Positions 34,110 to 42,550 of a stretch of 64,000 nt of DNA are shown one piece after another. Under the pieces are notes generated by a model. It was not told the DNA's origin. It searched no databases and saw only the letters and a list, made by a program, of their open reading frames with translations. A program made the translations under genes and the position numbers. The stretch spans positions 186,001-250,000 of the forward strand of contig NZ_OY764015.1 of the NCBI RefSeq assembly GCF_963667775.1, read 5' to 3'. The first letter of the stretch is position 1. The number at the start of each line of letters is the position of its first letter. This stretch comes from an uncultured Trichococcus sp. Lineage in GTDB: Bacteria; Bacillota; Bacilli; Lactobacillales; Aerococcaceae.

Positions 34110-34976
34110 TTGAAGCTTTTACATACATTAAAACCGATAGTTGCAGTCATAGCAGGGAACATCATCGTCGCGTTTGCGATTGCGGCATTCATATTGCCGA
34201 AGAATCTGATCGCCGGAGGATCAACGGGGTTTGCCATCATTTTGAATCATTTCTTCGGATTGAACATTTCCTTGGTCGTGCTGATCTTCAACGGCTTGAT
34301 GTTTTTCCTCGGAGCGGCCTTGCTGGGCAGGAAGTTCGCCTTGACGACGATCCTGAGCACGATCATTTTTCCGACTTTTTTGACTTTTTTCCGGACAGTG
34401 CCCGCTTTGCAGGACATGACGGATGACATTTTGCTTTCTGCGATCTACGCTGGAATCCTGTGCGGGTTGGGTGTGGGGCTGGTGTTCAAGGTCGGCGCTT
34501 CCACGGGCGGGATGGATATTCCGCCGCTGCTCCTGAACAAGCATTTTCGCATTCCGGTTGCAGTGGGAATGTATGCGTTCGACGTCATTTTTTTGCTGAT
34601 CCAGGCGTTCTTTTCCAGCATGGAACAGATTCTTTACGGGCTCATCATGGTGTTCCTGACGTCCATAGTCATCAACAAAGTCATGGTAACCGGAACGAAT
34701 AAGATGCAGCTTTTCATCATTTCCAAAAAGTTCGAGGAAATCAAAGAGGCGTTGCTGTATGTGCAGGACGTCGGTCTGACGCTGGTGAATATCGAAACGG
34801 CTTTTGAGGGGGCGCAGCAGCAAGCGGTGCTGTGCGTCATCGAGCAGCGTAAGTTGTCGGCCATAAATGCCCTGGTCAACGACATCGATCCATTTGCTTT
34901 TGTGATCATCGGTCAGGTGCATGAGGTTGCCGGGAAGGGTTTCACACTGGAACGCCAGTCCGGATTAGTCGAATAG
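34110..34976 (+). CDS. YitT-family membrane protein
   Basis: 288 residues from TTG 34110 (AGGAGGGG 5 bases upstream; an earlier GTG at 34062 has no site). Five or six transmembrane segments in the first 180 residues ('VAVIAGNIIVAFAIAAFILP', 'ILNHFFGLNISLVVLIFNGLMFFLG'). The signature 'PKNLIAGGSTGFAIIL' and the loop 'KVGASTGGMDIPPLLLNK' are present. The C-terminal cytosolic DUF2179 domain covers about 205-280 ('QLFIISKKFEEIKEALL', 'IDPFAFVIIGQVHEVAGKGF'). Transport substrate unknown. Monocistronic, with a strong terminator behind it. Confidence 0.9.
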   Translation: MKLLHTLKPIVAVIAGNIIVAFAIAAFILPKNLIAGGSTGFAIILNHFFGLNISLVVLIFNGLMFFLGAALLGRKFALTTILSTIIFPTFLTFFRTVPALQDMTDDILLSAIYAGILCGLGVGLVFKVGASTGGMDIPPLLLNKHFRIPVAVGMYAFDVIFLLIQAFFSSMEQILYGLIMVFLTSIVINKVMVTGTNKMQLFIISKKFEEIKEALLYVQDVGLTLVNIETAFEGAQQQAVLCVIEQRKLSAINALVNDIDPFAFVIIGQVHEVAGKGFTLERQSGLVE

Positions 34977-34981
34977 AATCA

Positions 34982-35025
34982 AAAAACTGAGGCGCGCTCC
35001 AATTTTGGAGCACGCCTCAGTTTTT
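34982..35025. terminator. Bidirectional terminator after yitT
   Basis: CTGAGGCG-GCTCC (34987-35000) and GGAGC-CGCCTCAG (35007-35020) form a 14-base stem with one mismatch, flanked by six A and five T. Confidence 0.9.
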
Positions 35026-35094
35026 CTGTAAATGTATGTGGGTTGTTCTCATGACCGGGTTACCAGTCCGCATTAGGGGATCAAGCCATGGATT

Positions 35095-35447
35095 GTCGGC
35101 TGTTCTCCTTGCGTTCATAAGCAAACAACCGAGAGATCCGCGAAGCGTCGGCTGTTCCAGCGTAACGCCAACGCAAACAACCGAGAGATCCACGAAGCGT
35201 CGGCTGTTTCGGCTCGAACGCGGAAGCAAACAACCGAGAGATCCGCGAAGCGTCGGCTGTTCCAGCGTAACGCCAACGCAAACAACCGAGAGATCCACGA
35301 AGCGTCGGCTGTTCCGGTCGAATGCGGATGCAAACAGCCGACAGATCCCCGAAATGTCGGCTGTTTTGTCCGAACGCGGACGCAAATAACCGACAGAACG
35401 CCGAAGTGTCGGCAGTTCAGGTCGAAAACCGATGCAAACAGCCGACA
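35095..35447. repeat. Seven tandem 52-bp hairpin units between yitT and thiT
   Basis: GTCGGCTGTT or a close variant begins at 35095, 35147, 35199, 35252, 35304, 35356 and 35408, so the period is 52 bases with one 53. Each unit ends with GCAAACAACCGAGAGATCC or the more exact partner AACAGCCGACAGATCC, which can pair back to GTCGGCTGTT. Units 2 and 4 are almost identical. No protein is plausible, because short open frames arise in several frames from the repeat. It lies between two convergent genes. Confidence 0.85.
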
Positions 35448-35480
35448 TAGCTTGCTAACAACATTTAAATCAGCGCAGAA

Positions 35481-36056
35481 TCAGTACCCGCGCACGGTTT
35501 TTTTCGGAACGTACAATTGCGGGTTGGTTTTTGCAATGACAGCCAGCACCATGATGGTGAATGCGCCGGTCGCCAAGGCGCTGACGCCGTTCATGACGAT
35601 GGAGTAGAACCATGCGCTCCAGCCTTCAGGGGCGTAGGACCCCCAGAAATAGTAGCCGGCGATTGTGTGCCAGAAATAACGGCCGACTGTGCCGACGATG
35701 GTGCCAATAATGACTTGCCATACCAAGGCTTTTTGGTTTTGATCCGCGATCGCTTGTTGTATTTTCGGCGCGTACAAGCCGGCCAAGCCGGTGAAACCAA
35801 AGGCGATGAAGTACTCGATGAATCCTTGCAGCGGGGTCAGGATATAGGCTGTCCCGATCAGGATGTGCAGCACGCCCCACAGGAAACTGGCGAAGAAGCC
35901 AGGGATCAGACCACGGCGCAGGCAGTAAAGCATCATGACCGGTGCTCCCACCGTTACGGAAAAACTTGGGCCGATATTGAAAGGAATCAGGGACAAAACG
36001 GTTGCTAAAGCAGCAATGATGGTCCCTTCGATCCAGATGTTCAGATTTTTTGACAT
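35481..36056 (-). CDS. thiT: Thiamine ECF transporter S-component ThiT
   Basis: 191 residues from ATG 36056. Six hydrophobic segments. The family signature 'WIEGTIIAALATVLSLIPFNIGPSFSVTVGAPVMMLYCLRRG' at the N-terminus and 'GRYFWHTIAGYYFWGSYAP' near the thiamine site with its aromatic residues are visible. It binds thiamine and works with the shared EcfAA'T module encoded elsewhere. A TPP riboswitch lies upstream, which confirms the substrate. The start is preceded by GGAGGAG inside a hairpin. Confidence 0.95.
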   Translation of the reverse strand: MSKNLNIWIEGTIIAALATVLSLIPFNIGPSFSVTVGAPVMMLYCLRRGLIPGFFASFLWGVLHILIGTAYILTPLQGFIEYFIAFGFTGLAGLYAPKIQQAIADQNQKALVWQVIIGTIVGTVGRYFWHTIAGYYFWGSYAPEGWSAWFYSIVMNGVSALATGAFTIMVLAVIAKTNPQLYVPKKTVRGY

Positions 36057-36062
36057 AAAAAA

Positions 36063-36105
36063 CTCCTCCTTTATTGGGCGATACATACCATCAACAAAGG
36101 AGGAG
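36063..36105 (-). promoter_or_regulatory. Terminator hairpin that also contains the thiT ribosome site
   Basis: AAAGGAGGAG and CTCCTCCTTT (36096-36105 and 36063-36072 on + coordinates) pair perfectly over 10 bp with a 23-base loop. On the transcript the GGAGGAG arm is the thiT ribosome site and is followed directly by six U (36057-36062) and the start codon. Folding can both stop transcription and hide the ribosome site. It is the expression platform of the TPP riboswitch. Confidence 0.75.
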
Positions 36106-36129
36106 AATAAAATTCAATTCTCAATCACA

Positions 36130-36207
36130 ATCCCTACGCTCGTGCTAACGAACAGGTTCGAAGGGTCAGAATCTATGTTCAATCTCAGCCGCGGACGGCC
36201 CCCCTTT
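36130..36207 (-). ncRNA. TPP (THI-element) riboswitch
   Basis: On the minus strand the conserved blocks appear in order: GGGGGGCCG, then GGCTGAGATTGAA, then ACCCTTCGAACCTG, then GCGTAGGGA at the 3' end. These are the P2/J and P4/P5 signatures of the TPP aptamer. It controls thiT so that thiamine uptake is shut off when TPP is abundant. Confidence 0.92.
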
Positions 36208-36234
36208 GTGAAACGGTTTATTCAGTTAAGTTAC

Positions 36235-36263
36235 ACTTTACTACAGTTGATTTTTTTATGCAA
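36235..36263 (-). promoter_or_regulatory. Promoter of the thiT transcript
   Basis: On the minus strand, TTGCAT (36263-36258), a 17-base spacer and TAAAGT (36240-36235), about 30 bases before the riboswitch. Confidence 0.45.
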
Positions 36264-36329
36264 GTTGCACGGTGCACAAAACCGCATCCAGGACTATGCC
36301 ATAACGGCTAAACACTTGTGCAGAATGAC

Positions 36330-36650
36330 CTATTTCTGCTCCTTTTCGGCCTGGGCCTTCAGGATGGCTTCGCGCTTCTTTTTCTTCTGCGTGTTCAAGT
36401 AGGAATCGACTACGCCGCCAGCCAGCATTCCGATACCGAAGCCGATCGTCAGGTTGCCCGCGAAGTAGCCGATTGAAGCGCCTATCAGCATCCCGTACAT
36501 CGTGTAATTAAAAGAATTCTGCAATTTCGGATCTTCGTCGACCGGCAGATTTTTCTTGGTCGCCGCGCCAGTATTATTTTTATGCAGTTCCGGTACTTTT
36601 GGGGTCACATTCTTGCGTTGGATCTGGTTGCCTTTGTTCTTTTTTGCCAT
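36330..36650 (-). CDS. Small membrane-anchored protein with glycine-rich segment, unknown
   Basis: 106 residues, GGAAGG upstream of the ATG. Basic, polar N-terminus (KKNKGNQIQRKN), then a hydrophobic Gly-rich stretch 'YGMLIGASIGYFAGNLTIGFGIGMLAGGVV' (about residues 52-81, glycine-zipper-like) and a very basic end. Probably inserts into the membrane as one hairpin. No function known. Confidence 0.6.
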   Translation of the reverse strand: MAKKNKGNQIQRKNVTPKVPELHKNNTGAATKKNLPVDEDPKLQNSFNYTMYGMLIGASIGYFAGNLTIGFGIGMLAGGVVDSYLNTQKKKKREAILKAQAEKEQK

Positions 36651-36794
36651 TTAGTGTACATCCTTCCGTCTATCTGACATATGTATTGTCTCCACTGAAC
36701 ATCATATCAGTTAGATTTGGGCTCTTCAATAGCCAGTGGCGTTGGATTTTGGCGAAATCGCACAAAAACGGTCAATTCTTCCCGAATCGGCGGA

Positions 36795-37583
36795 TTAGTG
36801 TTCTTCGCCGGACAGTTCGACGGGATCGCCGTTGTCATCCTTAAAGAAACCCTTCAGCACAAAGGCGTCGTCTAGTGGCCGATAACCGATGGCGGTGCGG
36901 GCCTGTGAGATGTCCAGGCGCGGAAAACGATTGTCCGACAGCCCGTTTACCAGCAGATACGGCTCGACCAGCTTAGCCTTGATGGCGCAGTCGACCAAGT
37001 GGCACAAATCCCGTGGTGACAGGTATTCAGCCAACCCCGCTCCGTCGACGATCGGGTCATCGATATTCTCGTTGAAGTTGCCGATGCGGATGCCGATCGA
37101 TTCCTGGGCTTTGGTAAAGGCGAAGTGACTGGCCAATCCTTCCAGATAAACTTTCGAAACGCCGTAAAGATCACCCGGGCGGACAGGGGCATCGACGTGA
37201 ACCTGCACATTTTTCGGGTAAGCGCTGACGGCGTGGATGGAACTGGCGAAGATGATACGTTTGACGAAGTTTTCGTACTTGGAGGATTCCTTGAACAGAT
37301 AGTAGGGCATCTTGTAGTTCAAATCGATCAGCTCATCGTCAAAAATAGCATCTGGTGAAGGATTACCGGCCAGATGGATAACGTAATCGATTCCTTCGAG
37401 CAGGCCGTCCCAGTTGCCGACGACAGTCAGGTCCAATTCCTTGACGATGGTGCCCTCCAAAAGGGCCGGATCGACGTCATGGAAATGGACATCCACCAAA
37501 GTCAGTTCGTAGCTCTTCTTCAGATGGTCCACCAAAACTCTTCCTATATTACCGCTTGCGCCGGTGATCATGATCGTGGTCAT
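36795..37583 (-). CDS. NAD-dependent epimerase/dehydratase (extended SDR)
   Basis: 262 residues from ATG 37583 (AAGGGGG 9 bases upstream; an open extension to 37922 is not protein-like). The Rossmann motif TGASGNIG is at about residues 6-13, the active-site Ser in 'FASSIHAV', and YGVSK carries the catalytic Tyr and Lys. Length and the 'NFNEN' region are reminiscent of uronate dehydrogenase-type SDRs. A sugar substrate is likely, but the exact one cannot be read. It has no obvious operon partner. Confidence 0.75.
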   Translation of the reverse strand: MTTIMITGASGNIGRVLVDHLKKSYELTLVDVHFHDVDPALLEGTIVKELDLTVVGNWDGLLEGIDYVIHLAGNPSPDAIFDDELIDLNYKMPYYLFKESSKYENFVKRIIFASSIHAVSAYPKNVQVHVDAPVRPGDLYGVSKVYLEGLASHFAFTKAQESIGIRIGNFNENIDDPIVDGAGLAEYLSPRDLCHLVDCAIKAKLVEPYLLVNGLSDNRFPRLDISQARTAIGYRPLDDAFVLKGFFKDDNGDPVELSGEEH

Positions 37584-37756
37584 TTTCGATATACCCCCTT
37601 GTTTCTGTGCAACAAATAGTGCTGTTGTTCCCGCTAGTGGCTTTGCTTTAACTGTATGCAAGCCGCCGGGAAATGTCAAAGGATAGCCCTCACAAAAACG
37701 GCGATTCGTCAGCTGAAAAGGGAATGTTTTATTTGTGTAAGGAATGGGTAAATTAA

Positions 37757-37785
37757 TTGAGCCACGGGGATTATCCTTGTATAAT
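37757..37785 (+). promoter_or_regulatory. Promoter-like site in the 37.6-38.2 kb gap
   Basis: TTGAGC (37757-37762), a 17-base spacer and TATAAT (37780-37785) on the plus strand, 62 bases before a small ORF. Confidence 0.45.
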
Positions 37786-37846
37786 AGGGGTAAGATGATA
37801 GGCAAGGGCAAGATACTTTTCAATCCAAAACGAAGGGGTGAGTCGG

Positions 37847-37969
37847 ATGGAATTGTTGAATTTGCAAATGCGCGCTTTTCAAGGTCAGTGCGGATCTGTT
37901 GTGCAACAATCTTCCCGTTCATTCTTTTGCCCGACAGAGCACGTGCTTTCGCATGTGTTTTTTTGTTGA
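37847..37969 (+). CDS. Possible small ORF (40 aa), Cys-containing, unknown
   Basis: ATG at 37847 with AAGGGGTGAG about 7 bases upstream and a promoter-like site before it; 40 residues starting MELLNLQMRAFQGQCG, with three Cys. The rest of the 650-base gap (37970-38170) shows no gene that I trust, only a GCTGTCA/TGACAGC hairpin at 38092-38109 without a T-tract. Could be a small protein or a regulatory leader remnant. Confidence 0.3.
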   Translation: MELLNLQMRAFQGQCGSVVQQSSRSFFCPTEHVLSHVFFC

Positions 37970-38179
37970 TTCTGAATCGAATCAGTCAGGCTTATCATCA
38001 TAATGCCAAGCATCAAACGGGGGTGATGATCATACTACTTTCTCAAAACAAGTCAAAACGGAAAGGAACGGTGATCCGACGCATATCTCCTAGCTGTCAG
38101 GTGTGACAGCCAGCGTACAGATGAAAGGCGTGAGGCCGGATGGCATGGTAACGTATCACCCGAATTGCGAAAAAATATA

Positions 38180-38225
38180 AAAAACTGGCGAGGCTCCCAC
38201 GAAAGGGTGCCTCGCCAGTTTTTTT
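38180..38225. terminator. Terminator downstream of the PhnA-like gene
   Basis: ACTGGCGAGGC (38184-38194) pairs perfectly with GCCTCGCCAGT (38209-38219), with A-tract before and T-tract after, so it works in both directions. Confidence 0.9.
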
Positions 38226-38236
38226 ATGAATCGGTG

Positions 38237-38578
38237 TTATGCTTTTTTGACGAATTCGGACTTCAGTTTCATCGCGCCGAAGCCATCGATTTTGCAGTCG
38301 ATGTTGTGGTCGCCTTCCACCAAACGGATGCCTTTGACTTTTGTGCCGACTTTCAATGCGCTCGAGCTGCCTTTGACTTTCAGGTCCTTGATGACCGTGA
38401 CAGTGTCGCCATCCTGCAGCAGGTTGCCGTTCGCGTCCTTGACGATCAATTGATCTTCGTTCGCTGCCTCAGCGGCATTCGCACTCCATTCATGTGCGCA
38501 CTCGGGGCAGACCAGCATTGTGCCGTCTTCGTAAGTGTAAGGGGAGCCGCATTTCGGGCAATTCGGTAATTCCATCAT
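38237..38578 (-). CDS. PhnA/YjdM-family zinc-ribbon protein
   Basis: 113 residues from ATG 38578 (GGAGG 10 bases upstream). The N-terminal zinc ribbon has '[16 protein letters not shown]' and '[10 protein letters not shown]' (two CxxC knuckles), followed by the PhnA domain '[54 protein letters not shown]'. Despite the name, this family is not needed for phosphonate breakdown and its role is unknown. Monocistronic. Confidence 0.9.
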   Translation of the reverse strand: MMELPNCPKCGSPYTYEDGTMLVCPECAHEWSANAAEAANEDQLIVKDANGNLLQDGDTVTVIKDLKVKGSSSALKVGTKVKGIRLVEGDHNIDCKIDGFGAMKLKSEFVKKA

Positions 38579-38789
38579 GATTTGTATGCCTCCGTTGTTT
38601 TGATTGGTTGTTTGCTGACTTTTCATTTCCGGCCTTTTCCCAAGGCGGAAGATGCTTCTATACTGCCACATTTTCGCGTTGTTGACAATAGAAAATGGAC
38701 AATATAAGAATAATAACCAATAAGTAGAAAGCGTAGAAATGTTAGAAGGGCATCAACTGGAGGTCTGGATGTGGAGGTTGGACTTTGAG

Positions 38790-38924
38790 TTTGTCGGGTA
38801 TAGCTGATTTATCCGACAAACGGATGCCACTTTTAAATCAAATTGTCGAATGCAGCAGAACATTCGACAATTTTCCTCCCGGACAATGCGGAATTGCCGA
38901 ATGCAAGCCAACTATTCGACAATT
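38790..38924. repeat. Three consecutive hairpins with related stems (GTCGAATG type)
   Basis: Hairpin 1: TTTGTCGG (38790) with CCGACAAA (38813). Hairpin 2: AATTGTCGAATG (38841-38852) with CATTCGACAATT (38861-38872), 12 bp perfect. Hairpin 3: AATTGCCGAAT (38892) with ATTCGACAATT (38914), one mismatch. No T-tracts. They fill most of the 430-base gap between the PhnA-like gene and ppdK. No gene is visible there. Confidence 0.7.
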
Positions 38925-38951
38925 TCAGCCCCCACCCACCCTCAAACAAAC

Positions 38952-38996
38952 AAAAACCGCCCAACCAGCAACACACAGTTGCTGGCCGGGTGGTTT
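38952..38996 (-). terminator. Terminator of the ccpN-ppsR-ppdK operon
   Basis: AACCAGCAAC and GTTGCTGG (38963-38985) form the core stem, extended by ACCGCCC/GGGTGGT. On the minus strand it is followed by a T-rich tail. Confidence 0.75.
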
Positions 38997-39007
38997 AGAT
39001 TATTTCA

Positions 39008-41683
39008 TCAGTTGCTGCCGGTCAGCAAGGCGGAAGCCTTCTGAACTGACATTTTCGCTTTACTTTCTTTTATCGCTACCTGCGCAGCCGCCAAGCGGGC
39101 GATCGGCACGCGGTATGGCGAGCAGGAAACGTAATCCAAGCCGATGCTTGAGAAGAAGGCGATGGATTCCGGATCGCCGCCGTGTTCGCCGCAGACGCCT
39201 AGCACCAAGCCTGGGTTGGTTTCGCGGCCCAGTTTGGCGGACAATTTGACAAGTTTGCCGATGCCTTTCACGTCCAATGAGTGGAACGGATTCGGCTTCA
39301 GCAAGCCTTTGTCTTCGTATTCCTGCAGGAACTTGCCGGCGTCGTCGCGGGAGAAGCCGAAGCCCATCTGCGTCATATCGTTCGTGCCGAAGCTGAAGAA
39401 GTCGGCCGCTTGCGCGATTTCGTCGGAAGTGACGGCTGCGCGCGGGATTTCGATCATCGTTCCGATCAGGTAAGGGATGGTCACAGCCTTTTCAGCGAAG
39501 ACTTCGTTGATCTCCGCCACGATTTCCGCTTTGACGAAGCGCAGCTCGTCGACGTCGCAGACCAACGGGATCATGATTTCCGGTGTGATCACGCTGCCGG
39601 TTTCTTCGGCTGCAGCGATGGCGCCTTCGATGATGGCGCGCGCCTGCATCCGGTAGATTTCCGGGTAGGTGACGGCTAGACGGCAGCCGCGGTGGCCGAG
39701 CATCGGATTGACTTCATGCAAGGAGTCGATGTGCGCTTCCAAACCAGCCAAGCCGGTTCCCATCGCTGCGGCCAAGGCAAGCTTGTCCGCAGTCACTGTC
39801 GGCAGGAATTCATGCAACGGTGGGTCCAATAGGCGGACAGTCATCGGCCGCTCCTGCAGCAGAGCGAACATTTCCTGGAAATCCTGACGTTGCATTTCCA
39901 ACAGCTCTGCCAAGTATTTTTTGCGTTCGTCCAACGTGCGGGAAAGAATCATTTTGCGGACAGCCGGAATCCGGTCCTTATGGAAGAACATATGCTCGGT
40001 CCGGCACAGGCCAACACCTTCCGCGCCCAGGGACAAGGCCTGTCTGACATCGGTCGGGGAGTCCGCATTGGCTTTGACTTGCAGCACTTTCATTTCGTTG
40101 ACCCATTCCATGAAGGTGCTGAATTTACCGCCCAAAGTCGCGTTTTGCTTTGCGATGTTGCCGGCGTAGACTCTGCCGGTGGCGCCGTCAAGCGAAAGCA
40201 GGTCGCCTTGGTGTAGCGTCACGTCATCGATGACGACGGTTTTGTTTTCTTCGTCGATGACGGCTGCCGTACAACCGGCCACACAGCATTTGCCCAAACC
40301 GCGTGCGACGACTGCCGCGTGCGATGTCATGCCGCCGCGCGCCGTCAGGATGCCTTCCGAGCTCATCATGCCGGCCAAATCCTCAGGCGATGTTTCGCGG
40401 CGGACCAGGATGACCGGCAGGCCGTCCTTTTGGGCCGCTTCGGCAGCGGCTGTGGAGAAGTAGATATGCCCGGATGCCGCTCCAGGCGAAGCGCCCAGTC
40501 CGGTTGCCAACTGGGCTGCGTCCTCAAGGGCTTGCGTGTCGAAAGTAGGGTGGAGCAACTGGTCCAACTGTCCGGTCTCGATGCGCATCACGGCTTCCTC
40601 TTTCGTGATCAGGCCTTCGTCGGCCAAATCCACGGCCACTGCGACGGCTGCGGCTGCTGTCCGTTTCCCGTTGCGGGTCTGCAGCAGGTACAGTTTGCCC
40701 TTTTCGATCGTGAACTCGATGTCCTGCATATCGGCGTAGTGGTCCTCCAATTTTTCGGCGATGGCCTTGAATTCGTTGTAGACGGCGGGCATCACTTCCT
40801 CCAGCGTGTCGATGTCCAGCGGGGTGCGGATACCGGCCACGACATCTTCGCCTTGCGCATTCATCAGGAATTCGCCGAACAGTTTCTTCTCGCCGGTCGC
40901 CGGGTTGCGCGTGAAGGCCACGCCGGTACCGGAATCGTTGCCGCGGTTCCCGAACACCATGCTTTGGACGGTGACGGCTGTGCCAAGGTTATGCGAAATG
41001 TTGTGGATTTCGCGGTAAAGGATAGCCCTTTCATTGTTCCATGAAGAGAAGACGGCTTGGACGGCTTGATGCAATTGTTCCAACGGTTCCTGCGGGAAAG
41101 TTTCGCCGGTTTCGCGTTGGTAGACGGCCTTGTATTGCGCGACCAGATCGGTCAGGTCCTCCAGAGTCAATTGGTTGTCGAATTGGTAACCGTTCTCATT
41201 TTTGACTGTATCCAGAATCGATTCGAAATGGATGCGCGGAACGGATTTCACGACATCGGCGAACATCTGGATGAAACGGCGGTAGCTGTCGAAAGCGAAA
41301 GTCGGGTTCTGCGTCTGTTCGGCCAGACCGGCGACGGAAGAGTCGTTCAGCCCCAAATTCAGGATCGTATCCATCATGCCGGGCATCGAGAAGGCGGCAC
41401 CGGAACGGACCGACACCAGCAACGGGTTGGCAGGGTTATGGAAAGATTTCCCGACCGCGTTTTCCAGGTCGATGAGGGCGGAATCGATCTGCTGCTTGAG
41501 CGCAGCCCAAAGTGTCCGGCCTTCATCGAAATAATGGATGCAGGATTCCGTCGTGATCGTGAATCCTGGAGGGATGGGCAGGCCGAGATTGGTCATCTCG
41601 GCGAGGTTGGCGCCTTTTCCTCCCAACAACATCTTTTGTTCTTTCTTGCCTTCTGAAAAACGGTAAACCCATTGCTTCGTCAT
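39008..41683 (-). CDS. ppdK: Pyruvate, phosphate dikinase
   Basis: 891 residues, the full length of PPDK. It interconverts pyruvate + ATP + Pi and PEP + AMP + PPi in the cytoplasm. The ATP-grasp domain starts 'GGKGANLAEMTNLGLPIPPGFTITTE'. The swivelling phosphohistidine domain has GGMTSHAAVVARGLGKCCV (about 440-460), with catalytic His and the neighbouring Thr that PDRP phosphorylates. The C-terminal PEP-binding domain has 'GVGLCRTEHMFF', 'MIEIPRAAV' and 'VLGVCGEHGGDP'. Its regulator gene is directly upstream, so this is PPDK rather than PEP synthase. Confidence 0.97.
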   Translation of the reverse strand: MTKQWVYRFSEGKKEQKMLLGGKGANLAEMTNLGLPIPPGFTITTESCIHYFDEGRTLWAALKQQIDSALIDLENAVGKSFHNPANPLLVSVRSGAAFSMPGMMDTILNLGLNDSSVAGLAEQTQNPTFAFDSYRRFIQMFADVVKSVPRIHFESILDTVKNENGYQFDNQLTLEDLTDLVAQYKAVYQRETGETFPQEPLEQLHQAVQAVFSSWNNERAILYREIHNISHNLGTAVTVQSMVFGNRGNDSGTGVAFTRNPATGEKKLFGEFLMNAQGEDVVAGIRTPLDIDTLEEVMPAVYNEFKAIAEKLEDHYADMQDIEFTIEKGKLYLLQTRNGKRTAAAAVAVAVDLADEGLITKEEAVMRIETGQLDQLLHPTFDTQALEDAAQLATGLGASPGAASGHIYFSTAAAEAAQKDGLPVILVRRETSPEDLAGMMSSEGILTARGGMTSHAAVVARGLGKCCVAGCTAAVIDEENKTVVIDDVTLHQGDLLSLDGATGRVYAGNIAKQNATLGGKFSTFMEWVNEMKVLQVKANADSPTDVRQALSLGAEGVGLCRTEHMFFHKDRIPAVRKMILSRTLDERKKYLAELLEMQRQDFQEMFALLQERPMTVRLLDPPLHEFLPTVTADKLALAAAMGTGLAGLEAHIDSLHEVNPMLGHRGCRLAVTYPEIYRMQARAIIEGAIAAAEETGSVITPEIMIPLVCDVDELRFVKAEIVAEINEVFAEKAVTIPYLIGTMIEIPRAAVTSDEIAQAADFFSFGTNDMTQMGFGFSRDDAGKFLQEYEDKGLLKPNPFHSLDVKGIGKLVKLSAKLGRETNPGLVLGVCGEHGGDPESIAFFSSIGLDYVSCSPYRVPIARLAAAQVAIKESKAKMSVQKASALLTGSN

Positions 41684-41707
41684 ATGCTTTTCCTCCTTGT
41701 GAGTGGT

Positions 41708-42535
41708 TTATAGTTGTTTGCGGCTGATGTTCATGACATCCATATAGTGCAGGATGTGGTCTGCGGTTTCTTCGATCGCTTTGTTCGAAACATCGACGAT
41801 TTCGCAGCCGATCTGTTTCATGATCTTGTCTGCGTATTCGAGTTCCTCGAGGATGCGCTCCATGCCGGCATAGCTGGCGGAGGGCGGCAGTCCCAACGTT
41901 TTCAGGCGCTCCTTGCGGACTTCATTGAGTTTTTTCGGCGAATTCACGAGGCCGATGATCCGCTCCGGCGCAATCGTGAAGATTTCTTTCGGCGGCTTCG
42001 ATTCCGGAAAGAGCGGGATGTTCGCGACTTTCACGTTTTTGTTCGCCAGATAGATCGACAGCGGTGTCTTCGAAGTGCGGGACACGCCGACCAGTACGAT
42101 GTCCGCCTTTTCGATGCCGCGCGGATCGCGGCCGTCGTCGTATTTGACGGAAAATTCGATGGCCTCGACGCGGTTGAAATAGTCCTCGTTGAGCTGCCGG
42201 TTCATGCCCGGTTTCTCCTTGGCCGGAAGCTGGAACAGTTGCCCCAAACCGGTCAGAACCGGGCTGTAGATGTCGACCCCGATCAGATTGGATTTTTCGA
42301 TCTGTTCCTTCATGTAATCGGCCATTTCCTTTTTCACGAAGGTGTAGAAGATCATCGCCTTCCTGTCGTCTGTCGCTTTTGCGCAGATATCGTCGATTTC
42401 CTCAGTCGTCTGCACGTAGGAATATTTCTTCAGTTGGTAGTTTTCCGTCTCGAACTGGAAGAGGGCGGAACGGATCACCTGATCGGCTGTCTCGCCGACG
42501 GAATCGGATACTAGGTAAATCGCATTAAGGTCCAT
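41708..42535 (-). CDS. ppsR: PPDK regulatory protein (kinase/pyrophosphorylase, DUF299)
   Basis: 275 residues from ATG 42535 (a GTG six bases earlier is also possible; AGGAGG lies 11 and 5 bases upstream respectively). A bifunctional enzyme that phosphorylates PPDK at a Thr next to the catalytic His using ADP, and removes it with Pi. Signatures: 'IYLVSDSVGETADQVIRSALFQF' at the start, P-loop GVSRTSKTPLS at about 150-160, and 'PERIIGLVNSPKKLNEVRKERL' later. It lies between ccpN and its target ppdK. Confidence 0.95.
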   Translation of the reverse strand: MDLNAIYLVSDSVGETADQVIRSALFQFETENYQLKKYSYVQTTEEIDDICAKATDDRKAMIFYTFVKKEMADYMKEQIEKSNLIGVDIYSPVLTGLGQLFQLPAKEKPGMNRQLNEDYFNRVEAIEFSVKYDDGRDPRGIEKADIVLVGVSRTSKTPLSIYLANKNVKVANIPLFPESKPPKEIFTIAPERIIGLVNSPKKLNEVRKERLKTLGLPPSASYAGMERILEELEYADKIMKQIGCEIVDVSNKAIEETADHILHYMDVMNISRKQL

Positions 42536-42550
42536 GTGCACACTTGCCTC

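Noticed and set aside
35095..35447. CRISPR array with 33-bp repeats and about 20-bp spacers
   Set aside because: The would-be spacers are similar to one another and two are nearly identical. The repeat itself degenerates, and no cas gene is near. It is a tandem hairpin array.
35036..35448. Open frames in both directions across the 52-bp array
   Set aside because: They come from the repeat structure; repeated motifs such as ADASRISRLFA are translation of the hairpin units.
39281..41656. Long open frames on the plus strand opposite ppdK and ppsR
   Set aside because: Shadows caused by the strong codon bias of the minus-strand genes; no ribosome sites and no recognisable domains.
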